Shown here one piece after another: positions 1-8,754 of a stretch of 39,933 nucleotides of DNA (position 1 is the stretch's first letter; each line of letters starts with the position of its first letter). The position numbers and the translations under genes were made by a program. Source of the DNA: Ruminiclostridium sp. (lineage in GTDB: Bacteria; Bacillota; Clostridia; Oscillospirales; Ruminococcaceae). The DNA is taken from NCBI GenBank assembly GCA_017395555.1, contig JAFPUE010000097.1, positions 1 through 39,933 on the forward strand, read 5' to 3'. Below the pieces are notes generated by a model, which saw only the letters and a program-made list of their open reading frames with translations, was not told where the DNA came from and did no database searches.

Positions 1-546
1 AGCTGTCCAAGCGTAGCCCTCGTACTCGTCGAGACGGTAGAACCTGCCGACATCTTCGGGATAACCTACCGCCTTGAAAACGCCCATGTTCTTGCCGCAG
101 GAAAAGACGTATGCGCCGTCAAACTGCGTGTTTATGCGGATGACGCACTTTACGGTGAACTCCTTCTCGTCGAGCTGCGACGAAGTGAGCTTTGTGGGGC
201 GCGGATCGACGAAATACCGCCAGATCATCGGTTCGTCCTTTATCTCGGGTATGTGGCGTATCGGAATACGGCTGAGGTTTATGATGTCGAAATGACGATC
301 GAGAAAATCCTCTGTTTTGACTCTTGCCTCCGCGCTGTCGTAAAAAACGTGGAATGCGTAGTGATCCTTGTACTCCGGGTATATGCCGTAGCCCGCAAAT
401 CCGCCTCCCAAGCCGTTTGAACGGTCATGCATATATGAAATGGACTTGACGATATCCGCTCCGCTCACCCGGTTGCCGTTACGGTTTATGAAACCGGATA
501 TTGCACAACCTGCAGGAATACGGACTTCTCCTTCTTTGAAACTCAT
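1..546 (-). CDS. Class II glutamine amidotransferase, glutamate-synthase type (3' end cut by window edge)
   Basis: The frame is open from the ATG at 546 to the left edge (182 codons), so the C-terminus is missing. A GGAGG site precedes the ATG by about 8 bases. The protein begins MSFKEGEVRIPAGCAISGF. Cys14 is placed where the N-terminal nucleophile cysteine of Ntn-type glutaminases lies, and it would need removal of a 13-residue leader. The following MHDRSNGLGGGFAGYGIYPEY stretch (about 40-60) resembles the stand-alone amidotransferase subunit of clostridial and archaeal-type glutamate synthases, which releases ammonia from glutamine for transfer to 2-oxoglutarate. It is divergent from glutamine synthetase, which fits a GS-GOGAT locus. 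The downstream synthase subunits lie outside the window. The family assignment comes from sequence memory. Confidence 0.8.
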   Translation of the reverse strand, partial: MSFKEGEVRIPAGCAISGFINRNGNRVSGADIVKSISYMHDRSNGLGGGFAGYGIYPEYKDHYAFHVFYDSAEARVKTEDFLDRHFDIINLSRIPIRHIPEIKDEPMIWRYFVDPRPTKLTSSQLDEKEFTVKCVIRINTQFDGAYVFSCGKNMGVFKAVGYPEDVGRFYRLDEYEGYAWTA

Positions 547-585
547 GGTGACAACCCTCCGAAATCCTTTTGCTTCAATGAAACA

Positions 586-614
586 ATAATATCACAACTT
601 AATGTGCTCGTCAA
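586..614 (-). promoter_or_regulatory. Sigma-A type promoter for the divergent amidotransferase gene
   Basis: On the minus strand TTGACG (614-609) is followed after 17 bases by TATTAT (591-586), with TG one base before the -10 (extended -10). It lies 40 bases upstream of the ATG at 546. Confidence 0.7.
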
Positions 615-860
615 CAATAAATGCAGGAAATAAAACAAAATCCTGCAAAAATTGTATATCTGCTAAATTTTTAACAGGTTTGCAAGTTCGTTTTGCATAT
701 ATGTCACAATGATAATTCATAAACGGACAGACTTTGTCAATGCGGGTGTAATTGTAAAACGCGCGCAAAGCCTGTACGGACGGATATTTGCGTATTTATA
801 ATGGTAAATATAAAGAGAAAATAAAATGCAAGAAAAATTAAAAAATATTGCAAAAACCTA

Positions 861-889
861 TTGACAAATCAAAAACGTTGTGATATAAT
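861..889 (+). promoter_or_regulatory. Sigma-A type promoter of the glutamine synthetase gene
   Basis: A perfect TTGACA (861-866) is separated by 17 bases from a perfect TATAAT (884-889). The -10 is preceded by TGTGA (extended -10). Transcription would start near 896, giving a leader of about 90 nt before the ATG at 986. Confidence 0.9.
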
Positions 890-904
890 ATGAAATGTGG
901 AACG

Positions 905-948
905 GCAAAGACGCCGGTGAGAGGATAACTCTCGCCGACGTCTTTTGC
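905..948 (+). promoter_or_regulatory. Long leader hairpin upstream of glutamine synthetase (candidate attenuator)
   Basis: GCAAAGACG (905-913) pairs with CGTCTTTTGC (939-948, one bulged T), and CGGTGAGAG (915-923) pairs with CTCTCGCCG (929-937) around the loop GATAA. A single C-A mismatch separates the two stems. It begins about 10 nt into the transcript. TTTGT follows, a poor U-tract, so it may be an attenuator, a processing or stability element, or a protein target. The amt leader hairpin (4602-4640) has matching GCAA and CCTTTTGC ends. Confidence 0.65.
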
Positions 949-985
949 TTTGTAAAGCCAATAATAACGAAAGGAAACAAAAGTT

Positions 986-3049
986 ATGAAAGCAGTAGCA
1001 GAGTATTTCGGCGAAAACGTGTTCAACGAAAACGTGATGAAGGCAAGATTGCCGAAAGAAACATTCAAAGCGGTCAAGAACACGATCGACAACGGCAAGC
1101 GCCTTGATCCGGCAGCGGCGGCGGTAGTCGCAAACGCAATGAAGGAATGGGCGATTGAGAAGGGCGCAACACATTACACCCATTGGTTCCAGCCCATGAC
1201 AGGCATCACAGCCGAGAAGCACGACAGCTTCATTTCCCCCTCGCAGGGCGGCAGCGTGATAATGGAATTTTCCGGCAAGGAGCTCATTCAGGGCGAGCCA
1301 GATGCGTCATCCTTCCCCTCCGGCGGACTTCGTGCAACATTCGAGGCTCGCGGTTACACCGCATGGGACCCCACATCTTACGCATTTATCAAGGACGGAG
1401 TGCTTTGCATACCCACAGCGTTCTGCTCCTACGGCGGTGAGGCTCTCGACAAGAAGACACCTCTGCTCCGTTCAATGGAAGCCGTAAACAGACAGGCAAT
1501 GAGGATCCTGAAGCTGTTCGGCAATGAAAATGTAACATCGGTCAAGACAACAGTCGGTCCCGAACAGGAATATTTCCTTGTTGACAAGAACGACTTTGAC
1601 AGAAGAAAAGACCTTATATATACCGGCCGCACACTGTTCGGCGCAATGCCGCCGAAGGGACAGGAGCTCGAAGATCACTACTTCGGCGTTATAAAGCCCC
1701 GTGTGCAGGCATTCATGAAAGACCTTAACGAAGAGCTCTGGAAGCTCGGCATACTCGCAAAGACAGAGCACAACGAGGTTGCTCCCGCACAGCACGAGCT
1801 TGCACCGATCTTCGCGACAACAAATATCGCGGCGGATCACAACCAGCTCACAATGGAGATCATGCAGAAGGTTGCAAAGAAGCACGGACTTGTTTGCCTG
1901 CTTCACGAAAAGCCCTTCGACGGCGTGAACGGCTCCGGCAAGCACAACAACTGGTCTATAAGCACAAACACAGGCGTGAACCTGCTTGAACCTGGCGATA
2001 CACCGTATGAGAACGCGCAGTTCCTGCTGTTCCTGTGTGCGGTAATAAAGGCGGTTGACGATTATCAGGATCTTCTGAGAATTTCCGTAGCGAGCGCGGG
2101 CAACGATCACAGACTCGGCGCGAACGAAGCACCTCCCGCAGTTATCTCGGTATTCCTCGGAAACGAGCTTACGGAAATACTCGAAGCTATCGAGAACGAT
2201 ACACCCTACGGCAGCAAGGAGAAGGAGCTGATGAAAGTCGGTGTACACGTTCTCCCGAAGTTCCCGAAGGACACAACGGACAGAAACAGAACATCGCCGT
2301 TCGCGTTCACCGGCAACAAGTTCGAGTTCAGAATGCTCGGCTCGGCTGCATCGGTTTCCGGCAGCAACACGGTGCTCAACACAGCGGTAGCGGAGGAGTT
2401 GAAGCAGTTCGCGGATACACTCGAAGGTGCTTCCGATTTCAACGGTGCGCTGCATGACCTGATACAGAAGGTAATAAAGGAGCACAAGCGCATAATCTTC
2501 AACGGCAACGGTTATGATGATGCTTGGATCGCGGAAGCGGAGAAACGCGGACTTTCCAATCTGAAGACAACACCCGATGCGCTGGATCGCTGGCTCGACG
2601 AAAAGAATGTGGCACTTTTCACATCTCACAAGGTATTCTCCGAGGCGGAAATGAAGTCGCGTGAGGAAATACTCTTCGAGGCTTACGAAAAGCTCATCAA
2701 GATAGAGGCTCGCACAATGGTGGATATGGCTTACCATGATCTGCTCCCGAGCATAAGCAGCTATATCTCTTATCTGAAAGCAAACGACAATTCGGCGTAT
2801 GAGACAGAGCTCGCTTCGGAGCTCTCCGATCTGCTCGGCAAGGCATTCCACGCACTTAAAGACCTTGAAACAACGATCGAAAAGGCAGACGGTACAGCCG
2901 ATGCAAAGGCTTGCGCGTTCGTATGCAAGGACGAGGTGATACCGGCAATGTCGAAGCTGCGCGGATTCGTTGATAAGGCCGAAACGCTCACGTCCGAGGA
3001 ATACTGGGCAATACCGACATACGGTCAGCTCCTGTTTGATGTAAGATGA
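986..3049 (+). CDS. glnN: Glutamine synthetase type III
   Basis: This protein of 687 aa condenses glutamate and ammonia to glutamine using ATP in the cytoplasm. The length is typical of the large GSIII class (about 700 aa) rather than GSI (about 450). Visible family blocks include [11 protein letters not shown] near the N-terminus, [10 protein letters not shown] (metal and glutamate site), [25 protein letters not shown], and [15 protein letters not shown] (ATP/glutamate end). The ATG at 986 is preceded by AAAGGA about 10 bases upstream. The stop codon overlaps the purF start (ATGA at 3046-3049), so the two are probably translationally coupled. A strong promoter and a leader hairpin precede it. 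The neighbouring glutamate synthase amidotransferase and Amt-PII channel support a role in ammonium assimilation. Confidence 0.97.
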   Translation: MKAVAEYFGENVFNENVMKARLPKETFKAVKNTIDNGKRLDPAAAAVVANAMKEWAIEKGATHYTHWFQPMTGITAEKHDSFISPSQGGSVIMEFSGKELIQGEPDASSFPSGGLRATFEARGYTAWDPTSYAFIKDGVLCIPTAFCSYGGEALDKKTPLLRSMEAVNRQAMRILKLFGNENVTSVKTTVGPEQEYFLVDKNDFDRRKDLIYTGRTLFGAMPPKGQELEDHYFGVIKPRVQAFMKDLNEELWKLGILAKTEHNEVAPAQHELAPIFATTNIAADHNQLTMEIMQKVAKKHGLVCLLHEKPFDGVNGSGKHNNWSISTNTGVNLLEPGDTPYENAQFLLFLCAVIKAVDDYQDLLRISVASAGNDHRLGANEAPPAVISVFLGNELTEILEAIENDTPYGSKEKELMKVGVHVLPKFPKDTTDRNRTSPFAFTGNKFEFRMLGSAASVSGSNTVLNTAVAEELKQFADTLEGASDFNGALHDLIQKVIKEHKRIIFNGNGYDDAWIAEAEKRGLSNLKTTPDALDRWLDEKNVALFTSHKVFSEAEMKSREEILFEAYEKLIKIEARTMVDMAYHDLLPSISSYISYLKANDNSAYETELASELSDLLGKAFHALKDLETTIEKADGTADAKACAFVCKDEVIPAMSKLRGFVDKAETLTSEEYWAIPTYGQLLFDVR

Positions 3050-4458
3050 TCGGCTGTTTACATGAAGAATGCGGAGTGTTCGGAATTTACTCCGACACTC
3101 CGATCGACGCGGCACACGAGGTTTATCTCGGGCTGTACGCGCTCCAGCACCGCGGACAGGAAAGCGTAGGCATTTCGGTCTGCGACGACGGCGTGATGAG
3201 GCACCGGAAGGGCAGCGGGCTTGTGCATGAGGTGTTCGGTGAGCCGGAATTACAGGCTCTCGGCACCGGCAATATCGCGATAGGACACGTTCGTTATTCG
3301 ACAACGGGCGGCGGCGATATGAACAACATTCAGCCGTTGGTTGTCCGCCACATCAAGGGCAATATGTCGCTGGCGCACAACGGTAACCTTACCAATTCCG
3401 CACATCTGCGGAGAAAGTACGAGATGAACGGTGCGATATTCCACGGCACGTCCGATACCGAAGCGATAGCGTATTCAATAGTAGCCGCTCGTCTGAAATG
3501 CGGTTCGACGGAAGAAGCCGTAGAAGCCGCAATGCACGAGATAAAGGGTGCGTACTCCTGCGTGCTGATGACCGCGACAAAGCTGATAGCGTTCCGTGAC
3601 CCGAACGGGTTCAGACCTCTGATCCTCGGAAGGACGGAAAACGGATATATCGCAGCCTCCGAAAGCTGCGCGGTTGAAAGCGTCGGCGGCACGGTGCTGC
3701 GGGATGTTGAACCGGGCGAGATAGTCGTGATAAGCAGCGACGGGCTGACAAGCATAGAGACACACTGCGGAACACCGCAGACGATGTGTGTTTTCGAGTA
3801 TATCTACTTCGCGCGTCCGGACTCGCGGCTTGAAAACGAGCCGGTTCAGAACTGGCGCATGAACGCGGGAAGAATGCTCGCGAAGCGCTCCCCGGCGGAA
3901 GCGGATATCGTGATCGGAGTTCCGGATTCCGGCATAGACGCGGCTCTCGGATATTCCGAGGAAAGCAGGATACCGTATGCGACGGGCTTCGTCAAGAACC
4001 GCTACATTGGGCGCAGCTTCATACAGCCAAAGCAGTCGGAACGGCGCGACGCCGTACGAATAAAGCTGAACGCGGTGTCAAACGTGGTAAGCGGAAAGCG
4101 CGTGATAATGGTGGATGATTCGATAGTGCGCGGCACGACGAGCGCCCGGATCGTGGGACTGCTCAAAAGCGCGGGCGCAAAGGAAGTCCATGTCCGTATA
4201 TCCTCCCCTCCGTTCAAACACCCGTGTTACTTCGGGACGGATATAGATTCAAGCGAAAACCTGATAGCGTGTAAGTTCTCGGACCCGGCGGAGATCGCGA
4301 AAGAGATCGGAGCTGACAGTCTCGCGTATCTCTCGGTTGAGGACGCGCACGAGCTTACCTGCTGCGGCGTATGCGACGGCTGCTTCACAGGCTGCTACCC
4401 GGTGGATGTGAGCGGCTGCGGCGAAAAGAACAAATTTGAGCAGAAAATTCACGGCTGA
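3046..4458 (+). CDS. purF: Amidophosphoribosyltransferase (glutamine PRPP amidotransferase)
   Basis: This 470-aa protein catalyses the first committed step of purine synthesis, from PRPP and glutamine to phosphoribosylamine. The N-terminus [15 protein letters not shown] shows a short propeptide before Cys9, the Ntn glutaminase nucleophile. The PRPP-binding loop [14 protein letters not shown] lies near residue 353. Cysteines in [23 protein letters not shown] and [12 protein letters not shown] match the Fe-S-ligand pattern of the Bacillus-type enzyme. The start overlaps the glutamine synthetase stop by 4 bp and has no clear ribosome binding site of its own, so translation probably depends on the upstream gene. 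Placing purF behind glutamine synthetase, instead of in a pur cluster, couples a glutamine maker to a glutamine user. Confidence 0.96.
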   Translation: MIGCLHEECGVFGIYSDTPIDAAHEVYLGLYALQHRGQESVGISVCDDGVMRHRKGSGLVHEVFGEPELQALGTGNIAIGHVRYSTTGGGDMNNIQPLVVRHIKGNMSLAHNGNLTNSAHLRRKYEMNGAIFHGTSDTEAIAYSIVAARLKCGSTEEAVEAAMHEIKGAYSCVLMTATKLIAFRDPNGFRPLILGRTENGYIAASESCAVESVGGTVLRDVEPGEIVVISSDGLTSIETHCGTPQTMCVFEYIYFARPDSRLENEPVQNWRMNAGRMLAKRSPAEADIVIGVPDSGIDAALGYSEESRIPYATGFVKNRYIGRSFIQPKQSERRDAVRIKLNAVSNVVSGKRVIMVDDSIVRGTTSARIVGLLKSAGAKEVHVRISSPPFKHPCYFGTDIDSSENLIACKFSDPAEIAKEIGADSLAYLSVEDAHELTCCGVCDGCFTGCYPVDVSGCGEKNKFEQKIHG

Positions 4459-4601
4459 ACCGGAATGTGGAAACGAAATCCGGGAACGAAGGGTAAAAAA
4501 ACTTGTAATCTCTCTGTTCCTTTACACACTTTTTCTTATTATTTTTCGTTTCTTTCGTTTCCAAAAAACTCAAACTGAAATAAAAGTGTAGATAAAAACA
4601 A

Positions 4602-4640
4602 GCAATGGGGCTTGACGGTGTACCGCCGCGCCCCTTTTGC
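4602..4640 (+). promoter_or_regulatory. Leader hairpin upstream of amt (candidate attenuator)
   Basis: GCAA (4602-4605) pairs with TTGC (4637-4640) and GGGGC (4607-4611) with GCCCC (4630-4634). CGG-TGTA-CCG (4616-4625) forms an inner hairpin. The end sequence CCTTTTGC repeats that of the glutamine synthetase leader hairpin in spirit (CTTTTGC in both). I found no convincing promoter between 4459 and 4602, so amt may be read from the glnN-purF transcript or from a non-consensus promoter. Confidence 0.5.
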
Positions 4641-4671
4641 ATAATGTGCAGACAAGAAAGGAAGATGTTTT

Positions 4672-6423
4672 ATGGATGCTAACAACATCATGGAAGCTGT
4701 TGATACCGAGATATTCGGTATATGGTACTTGATAGGAGCCGCGCTCGTTTTCTTCATGCAGGCAGGCTTCGCAATGGTAGAGACAGGTTTTACCCGCGCT
4801 AAAAACGCAGGTAACATCATAATGAAGAACTTAATGGATTTCTGTATAGGAACCGTCGTTTTCGCTCTTCTCGGCTTTGGTCTGATGATGGGCGAGGACA
4901 CTCTCGGCGGATTTCTCGGAATGCCGACACTCGGTGTATTTACCGATTACGGCAACTTCGACTGGTCACCCTTCGTGTTCAACCTCGTGTTCTGCGCGAC
5001 TGCGGCAACCATCGTTTCCGGCGGTATGGCGGAACGTACAAAGTTCCTCTCGTACTGCATCTATTCCGCGATCATCAGCCTTGTGATCTACCCGATCGAG
5101 GCTCACTGGATCTGGGGCGGCGGCTGGCTCGTACAGCTCGGCTTCCATGATTTCGCAGGCTCCTGCGCGATACACATGGTTGGCGGTGTCTGCGCCCTTA
5201 TCGGTGCCGCAATGGTAGGTCCCCGTATCGGCAAGTTCGACAAGGAAGGCAAGCCGAAAGCTATCCCCGGTCACTCTTTAACACTCGGCGCACTCGGCTG
5301 CTTTATCCTCTGGTTCGGCTGGTACGGCTTCAACGGCGCTGCTGCGATAAGCGGCGGACAGCTCGGCTCGATCTTCGTAACGACAACTGTCGCTCCGGCA
5401 GTTGCAACCGTTGTATGTATGATATTCACATGGCTCCGCTACGGCAAGCCCGATGTTTCGATGTGCCTTAACGCTTCCCTCGCGGGACTTGTCGGCGTAA
5501 CGGCAGGCTGTGACGTCGTGGATGCTCTCGGCGCAACAATAATCGGCGTTGTTTCCGGACTTCTCGTAATCTTCGGCGTATGGTTCCTCGATAACGTTCT
5601 GAAAATTGATGACCCTGTCGGCGCAGTCGCAGTTCACTTCTGCAACGGTGTCTGGGGTACTATCGCAGTAGGTCTTCTCGCTAACCCCGAGGTTCCCGGC
5701 TACTCAATTGTAAACGGCTTCGGCAATCAGCTCGCGGGTGTGTTTTACGGCGGCGGCTTCGAGCTTCTCGGATTACAGGCTCTCGGCGTTGTTACTGTCG
5801 CGGCTTGGACTGCGGTTACCATTTCGATCACATTCCTTATCATAAAGAAAACAATCGGCCTCAGAGTCAACAGACATGAAGAGATCGTCGGCCTCGACGC
5901 TACCGAGCACGGCTTACAGTCCTCCTATGCGGACTTTATCCCGTCGATGCACATCGAGACAACCGCTTCCGGCAAGGAAAAGGAAGTTGCGAACGTTATC
6001 CCCGTTGTATCGGAAGAAAAGGCTGTTCCCGTACAGCACCTCAAGGCGGAGAATACCGCTTCCGACGTGAAGATGACAAAGGTGGATATAATCACCTCGC
6101 TCGAAAAGTTCGATCAGCTCAAATCCGCGCTTTACGCTATCGGCATCACCGGTATGACCGTGACCAACACAATGGGCTGCGGTATGCAGAAGGGCAAGAC
6201 AGAGTACTACCGTGGAGTCGCTGTAACTCCGCAGCTCTTACCGAAGGTAAAGGTAGAAGTAGTTGTCTGCAAGGTGCCTGTTGAAGACGTTGTATCGGCA
6301 GCAAAGAACGCGCTCTACACCGGTAATGTCGGCGACGGTAAGATCTTCGTTTACGATGTTGAGAACGTTCTGAAGATCAGAACGGGCGAAGCGGGCTATG
6401 ACGCTCTGCAGGATAACGCATGA
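4672..6423 (+). CDS. amt: Ammonium transporter with C-terminal fused P-II domain
   Basis: This is a 583-aa protein. Residues 1-400 form the Amt/Rh channel, with FMQAGFAMVETGFTRAKN near the N-terminus, the twin pore histidines at about H168 (AIHMVGG) and H322 (AVHFCNG), and roughly eleven hydrophobic segments. A hydrophilic linker (401-467) leads to a complete P-II domain (468-583), with MTKVDIITS at its start, the T-loop QKGKTEYYRGVAV (Tyr513 corresponds to Tyr51 of GlnB), LLPKVKVEVVV, and VLKIRTGEAG at the nucleotide-binding end. In most bacteria P-II (GlnK) is a separate protein that plugs Amt when nitrogen is plentiful; here the regulator is tethered to the channel. The ribosome binding site is AAGGAAG. 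A terminator follows at 6478-6524. Confidence 0.95.
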   Translation: MDANNIMEAVDTEIFGIWYLIGAALVFFMQAGFAMVETGFTRAKNAGNIIMKNLMDFCIGTVVFALLGFGLMMGEDTLGGFLGMPTLGVFTDYGNFDWSPFVFNLVFCATAATIVSGGMAERTKFLSYCIYSAIISLVIYPIEAHWIWGGGWLVQLGFHDFAGSCAIHMVGGVCALIGAAMVGPRIGKFDKEGKPKAIPGHSLTLGALGCFILWFGWYGFNGAAAISGGQLGSIFVTTTVAPAVATVVCMIFTWLRYGKPDVSMCLNASLAGLVGVTAGCDVVDALGATIIGVVSGLLVIFGVWFLDNVLKIDDPVGAVAVHFCNGVWGTIAVGLLANPEVPGYSIVNGFGNQLAGVFYGGGFELLGLQALGVVTVAAWTAVTISITFLIIKKTIGLRVNRHEEIVGLDATEHGLQSSYADFIPSMHIETTASGKEKEVANVIPVVSEEKAVPVQHLKAENTASDVKMTKVDIITSLEKFDQLKSALYAIGITGMTVTNTMGCGMQKGKTEYYRGVAVTPQLLPKVKVEVVVCKVPVEDVVSAAKNALYTGNVGDGKIFVYDVENVLKIRTGEAGYDALQDNA

Positions 6424-6477
6424 TCGGCGGCGTACAAATATATAATTGCATAGTTTCCTCTCATTTATATATTGGCT

Positions 6478-6524
6478 GAAAAGGAAAGACACGGCGGGAA
6501 AGCTCGCCGTGCCTTTTCTTTTTC
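6478..6524 (+). terminator. Rho-independent terminator after amt
   Basis: AAAAGG and CACGGCG (6479-6496) pair with CGCCGTG and CCTTTT (6505-6517) around an 8-base loop, with unpaired AAAGA on the 5' side. TTTTCTTTTTC follows. Confidence 0.8.
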
Positions 6525-6568
6525 GCGTTTCTCCGCAGGGAATTATTTGTAAAGATTATATGTTTTAA

Positions 6569-6597
6569 TTGACTTTCTTCACAATAAATGATATAAT
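6569..6597 (+). promoter_or_regulatory. Sigma-A type promoter of the phosphatase gene
   Basis: TTGACT (6569-6574), a 17-base spacer, then TATAAT (6592-6597). It lies 57 bases upstream of the ATG at 6654. Confidence 0.85.
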
Positions 6598-6653
6598 ATA
6601 TTGGCAAAAAAGCCGGTTGACGGTTCGGAATAAATACAGGTACAGGAGAAACT

Positions 6654-8396
6654 ATGACAAAGAAAAGAAAAAGATTGCTGATACAAGTCGGCATAATAAC
6701 AGTCGTATTCTTCATAATTCTTATAATTGTTCTCGGAACGATGATATACGTGGGATCGACTTCTATGTTTCTGAGCGCGAAAAACGAGATGATAGACCGT
6801 GACCTTCTTCGCAACAAGGAGGATGTACAGAGCTTTTTACATCTTTCCGAATACCTTGACTACTGGCGTGAGCACATTCCCGATATTACCCGGGATCTGT
6901 CCGAAGAGGAGCGCGAAGCGGCTTCCGGAGTGTATCAGAGGGAATATGACCCCGATTGCTTGTCTCTCAAAGGGATGGATGACGCGGAGAAGCTCGTTAT
7001 TGCTCACGATATATATGAATATACTGCGAGCAGCTTCAATTCCGAGCAGTATATGTTCAACTACGACGGAATTTACCTCATCGACATAAGCGAGGAAAAC
7101 AGCGGCTTTATATATTGCCACGGAGACAGCCATTTTGATTTTACGAAATTATCTCTCGGCGAGCATCTGGAGTTCGACATAAATGATCAGGTTGCTGTGC
7201 AGAGAATGCGCCGCGGCGATTTTTACGAAACGGAATATGAGATCGTATATTTCGATGACGGCAGGAGCTATTATATCGGGTACGCGCCGATAACGGAAAA
7301 CGGGAAGGTCATCTGCGCAATATGCATAACCTACGACTGGAGTACCGTCAGAAAGGGTCTTGCGGAGAATCTTACCGTAATGGCGGCTTTAGGTATTCTC
7401 GTAATGCTTGCGGCGGGCGGGCTGCTGCTGCACTTCCTGTACATCACCGCGGTAAGACCGCTGACCACCATTCAGCGCAGTGTAAGGGGCTACATCGTTG
7501 ACAAGGACAGCGCAAAGGTAACGGAGAATATGAACGAGGTAACGTCCCGGAACGAATTCGGAGTGCTTGCCGACGATATCTCACAGCTTGCGCAGGAGAT
7601 AGACCGGTACACGGACGAGAACATAAAGCTCGCCGCCGACAAGGAGAGAGTTGCCGCGGAGCTCGGACTTGCGACAAGAATACAGAAAGGAACGCTGCCG
7701 GATATAGAAAAGGTTGTAAAGGAGCGCGGCGAGTTTGAGATATCCGCGTCTATGACTCCGGCAAAGGAGATAGGCGGCGATTTCTACGACTGCTTCTTTA
7801 TAGATGACGATCATCTTGCGCTTGTTATCGCCGACGTTTCCGGCAAGGGAATACCCGCTTCGCTGTTCATGATGTCGTCGATGATCCTGATAAATGACCG
7901 TGCGGTCATGGGCGGCACGCCGTCGGAGATACTTGAATTTGTGAACCGCCGTATATGCGAGAGAAACACGCTTGAAATGTTCGTGACGGTATGGCTCGGC
8001 ATACTTGAGGTAAGCACGGGACGGCTCTCATGTGCCAATGCCGGTCATGAATTCCCGATCATAAATACCGGAAGCGGCTTTGAGCTTTTCAGAGACAAGC
8101 ACGGCTTTGTGCTTGGCGGAATGGACGGTATGAAGTATAAGACGTATGAGCTTCGGCTTAAAAAGGGAGACTGCCTGTTCGTCTATACCGACGGTATCAC
8201 GGAAGCCACAGACCCGGTCAACGAGCTTTTCGGAACACAGCGCACAGTCGATGCCCTCAATATCGCTCCGGACGCATCTCCGGAGGAGCTGATAAAGAAT
8301 GTGTCCCGCGTGATCGGTGATTTTGCACAGGGCTCTCCGCAGGCAGACGATATGACCATGGTGTGTCTCAAGTATAACGGTACCGAAGAGCCTTGA
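6654..8396 (+). CDS. Membrane sensor protein phosphatase, SpoIIE/RsbU (PP2C) type with HAMP domain
   Basis: This is a 580-aa protein with a transmembrane segment at about 9-38, an extracytoplasmic sensor-like region (about 40-240) with no motif that I recognise, a second transmembrane segment (about 242-264), a HAMP-like segment (about 265-325), a coiled coil running into ELGLATRIQKGTLP (336-349), and a PP2C-type catalytic domain (about 360-576). Metal-binding motifs are visible as GGDFYD (374-379) and ADVSGKG (393-399), with CANAGHE and a C-terminal QADDMTMV further on. Such proteins dephosphorylate anti-anti-sigma (STAS) proteins in response to a signal. No STAS or anti-sigma gene adjoins, so the target is unknown. 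It has its own promoter and a GGAGAA ribosome binding site. Confidence 0.9.
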   Translation: MTKKRKRLLIQVGIITVVFFIILIIVLGTMIYVGSTSMFLSAKNEMIDRDLLRNKEDVQSFLHLSEYLDYWREHIPDITRDLSEEEREAASGVYQREYDPDCLSLKGMDDAEKLVIAHDIYEYTASSFNSEQYMFNYDGIYLIDISEENSGFIYCHGDSHFDFTKLSLGEHLEFDINDQVAVQRMRRGDFYETEYEIVYFDDGRSYYIGYAPITENGKVICAICITYDWSTVRKGLAENLTVMAALGILVMLAAGGLLLHFLYITAVRPLTTIQRSVRGYIVDKDSAKVTENMNEVTSRNEFGVLADDISQLAQEIDRYTDENIKLAADKERVAAELGLATRIQKGTLPDIEKVVKERGEFEISASMTPAKEIGGDFYDCFFIDDDHLALVIADVSGKGIPASLFMMSSMILINDRAVMGGTPSEILEFVNRRICERNTLEMFVTVWLGILEVSTGRLSCANAGHEFPIINTGSGFELFRDKHGFVLGGMDGMKYKTYELRLKKGDCLFVYTDGITEATDPVNELFGTQRTVDALNIAPDASPEELIKNVSRVIGDFAQGSPQADDMTMVCLKYNGTEEP

Positions 8397-8435
8397 GAGA
8401 CTTCTGCTATGCGTGGCTGTTGTTGAAATAGCAGG

Positions 8436-8576
8436 GAATAACTAACCGTGTGTGCTGTTGTTGCCGTTTTATATGCGCGCATCGTGCGCGCTTTTGACGG
8501 CAACTACCATTGCTTCGTGCAATGCACCCGCCCGTAGAAGAGCGTCGCTACGGAATCGGCGCGGCGCGTTCGCCGC
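8436..8576 (+). repeat. Repeat module B, copy 1, interrupted by a hairpin
   Basis: It starts with GAATAACTAACCGTG (8436-8450) and resumes with TGCACCCGCCCGTAGAAGAG (8523-8542), ending in GCGGCGCGTTCGCCGC (8561-8576). Between the two halves lies GTTGCCGT...ACGGCAAC (8460-8467 and 8497-8504) enclosing GCGCGCA-TCG-TGCGCGC. The other two copies (8674-8754 and 10697-10803) lack that insert. Confidence 0.75.
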
Positions 8577-8652
8577 TGGGGTTGGCGATAACTCCATTTC
8601 TAAAAACAATAATAACCGCACAGATTGTTAGTCTGTGCGGTTACTATTTTTT
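8577..8652 (+). terminator. Terminator within a short copy of repeat module A, between convergent genes
   Basis: GGGGTTGGCGATAACTCCAT (8578-8597) is followed by the hairpin AACCGCACAGA (8614-8624) / TCTGTGCGGTT (8632-8642) and then ACTATTTTTT. It is placed to stop the phosphatase transcript. The 5' flank is A-rich, so it may also stop the spoVA transcript from the other side. Confidence 0.8.
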
Positions 8653-8673
8653 ACCATACATATACATATAAGA

Positions 8674-8754
8674 GAATAACTAACCGTGGCTCTGCACCCG
8701 CCCATAGAAGAATTTAGCTACGCAAAACGCTGCGGCGCGTTCGCCGCGTTTTGT
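8674..8754 (+). repeat. Repeat module B, copy 2 (left arm of inverted pair; enters spoVAE)
   Basis: GAATAACTAACCGTG (8674-8688), TGCACCCGCCC (8693-8703), then GCTACGCAAAACGCTGCGGC and GCGGCGCGTTCGCCGC (8732-8747). It is closely matched in inverted orientation at 10697-10803. The spoVAE stop codon (8714-8716) and its last eleven or so codons lie inside this module. Confidence 0.85.

Larger units (their letters stand above)
547..985. other. Divergent regulatory region between amidotransferase and glutamine synthetase genes
   Basis: This 439-base stretch contains no gene that I can support. It holds the minus-strand promoter (586-614), the glutamine synthetase promoter (861-889) and its leader hairpin (905-948). 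A palindrome TGCAGGA/TCCTGCA (622-628 and 641-647) sits just upstream of the minus-strand -35 box and could be an operator or activator site. The middle part is AT-rich. Confidence 0.6.
8397..8713. other. Repeat-rich convergent intergenic region
   Basis: No gene is seen here. From left to right it holds module B copy 1 (8436-8576) with a nested cruciform-like hairpin (8460-8504), a GGGGTTGGCGATAACTCCAT module joined to a terminator (8577-8652), and the start of module B copy 2 (8674 onward, which runs into the 3' end of spoVAE). Confidence 0.8.

Noticed and set aside
905-948. Glutamine riboswitch (glnA or downstream-peptide motif)
   Set aside because: The conserved three-stem core of those motifs is not recognisable; only one long hairpin is present.
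1472-3304. Long open frame on the minus strand across glutamine synthetase and purF (about 610 codons)
   Set aside because: It is antisense to two certain genes, crosses their junction, is Cys/Arg-rich and has no ribosome binding site or family resemblance. It is a by-product of codon use.
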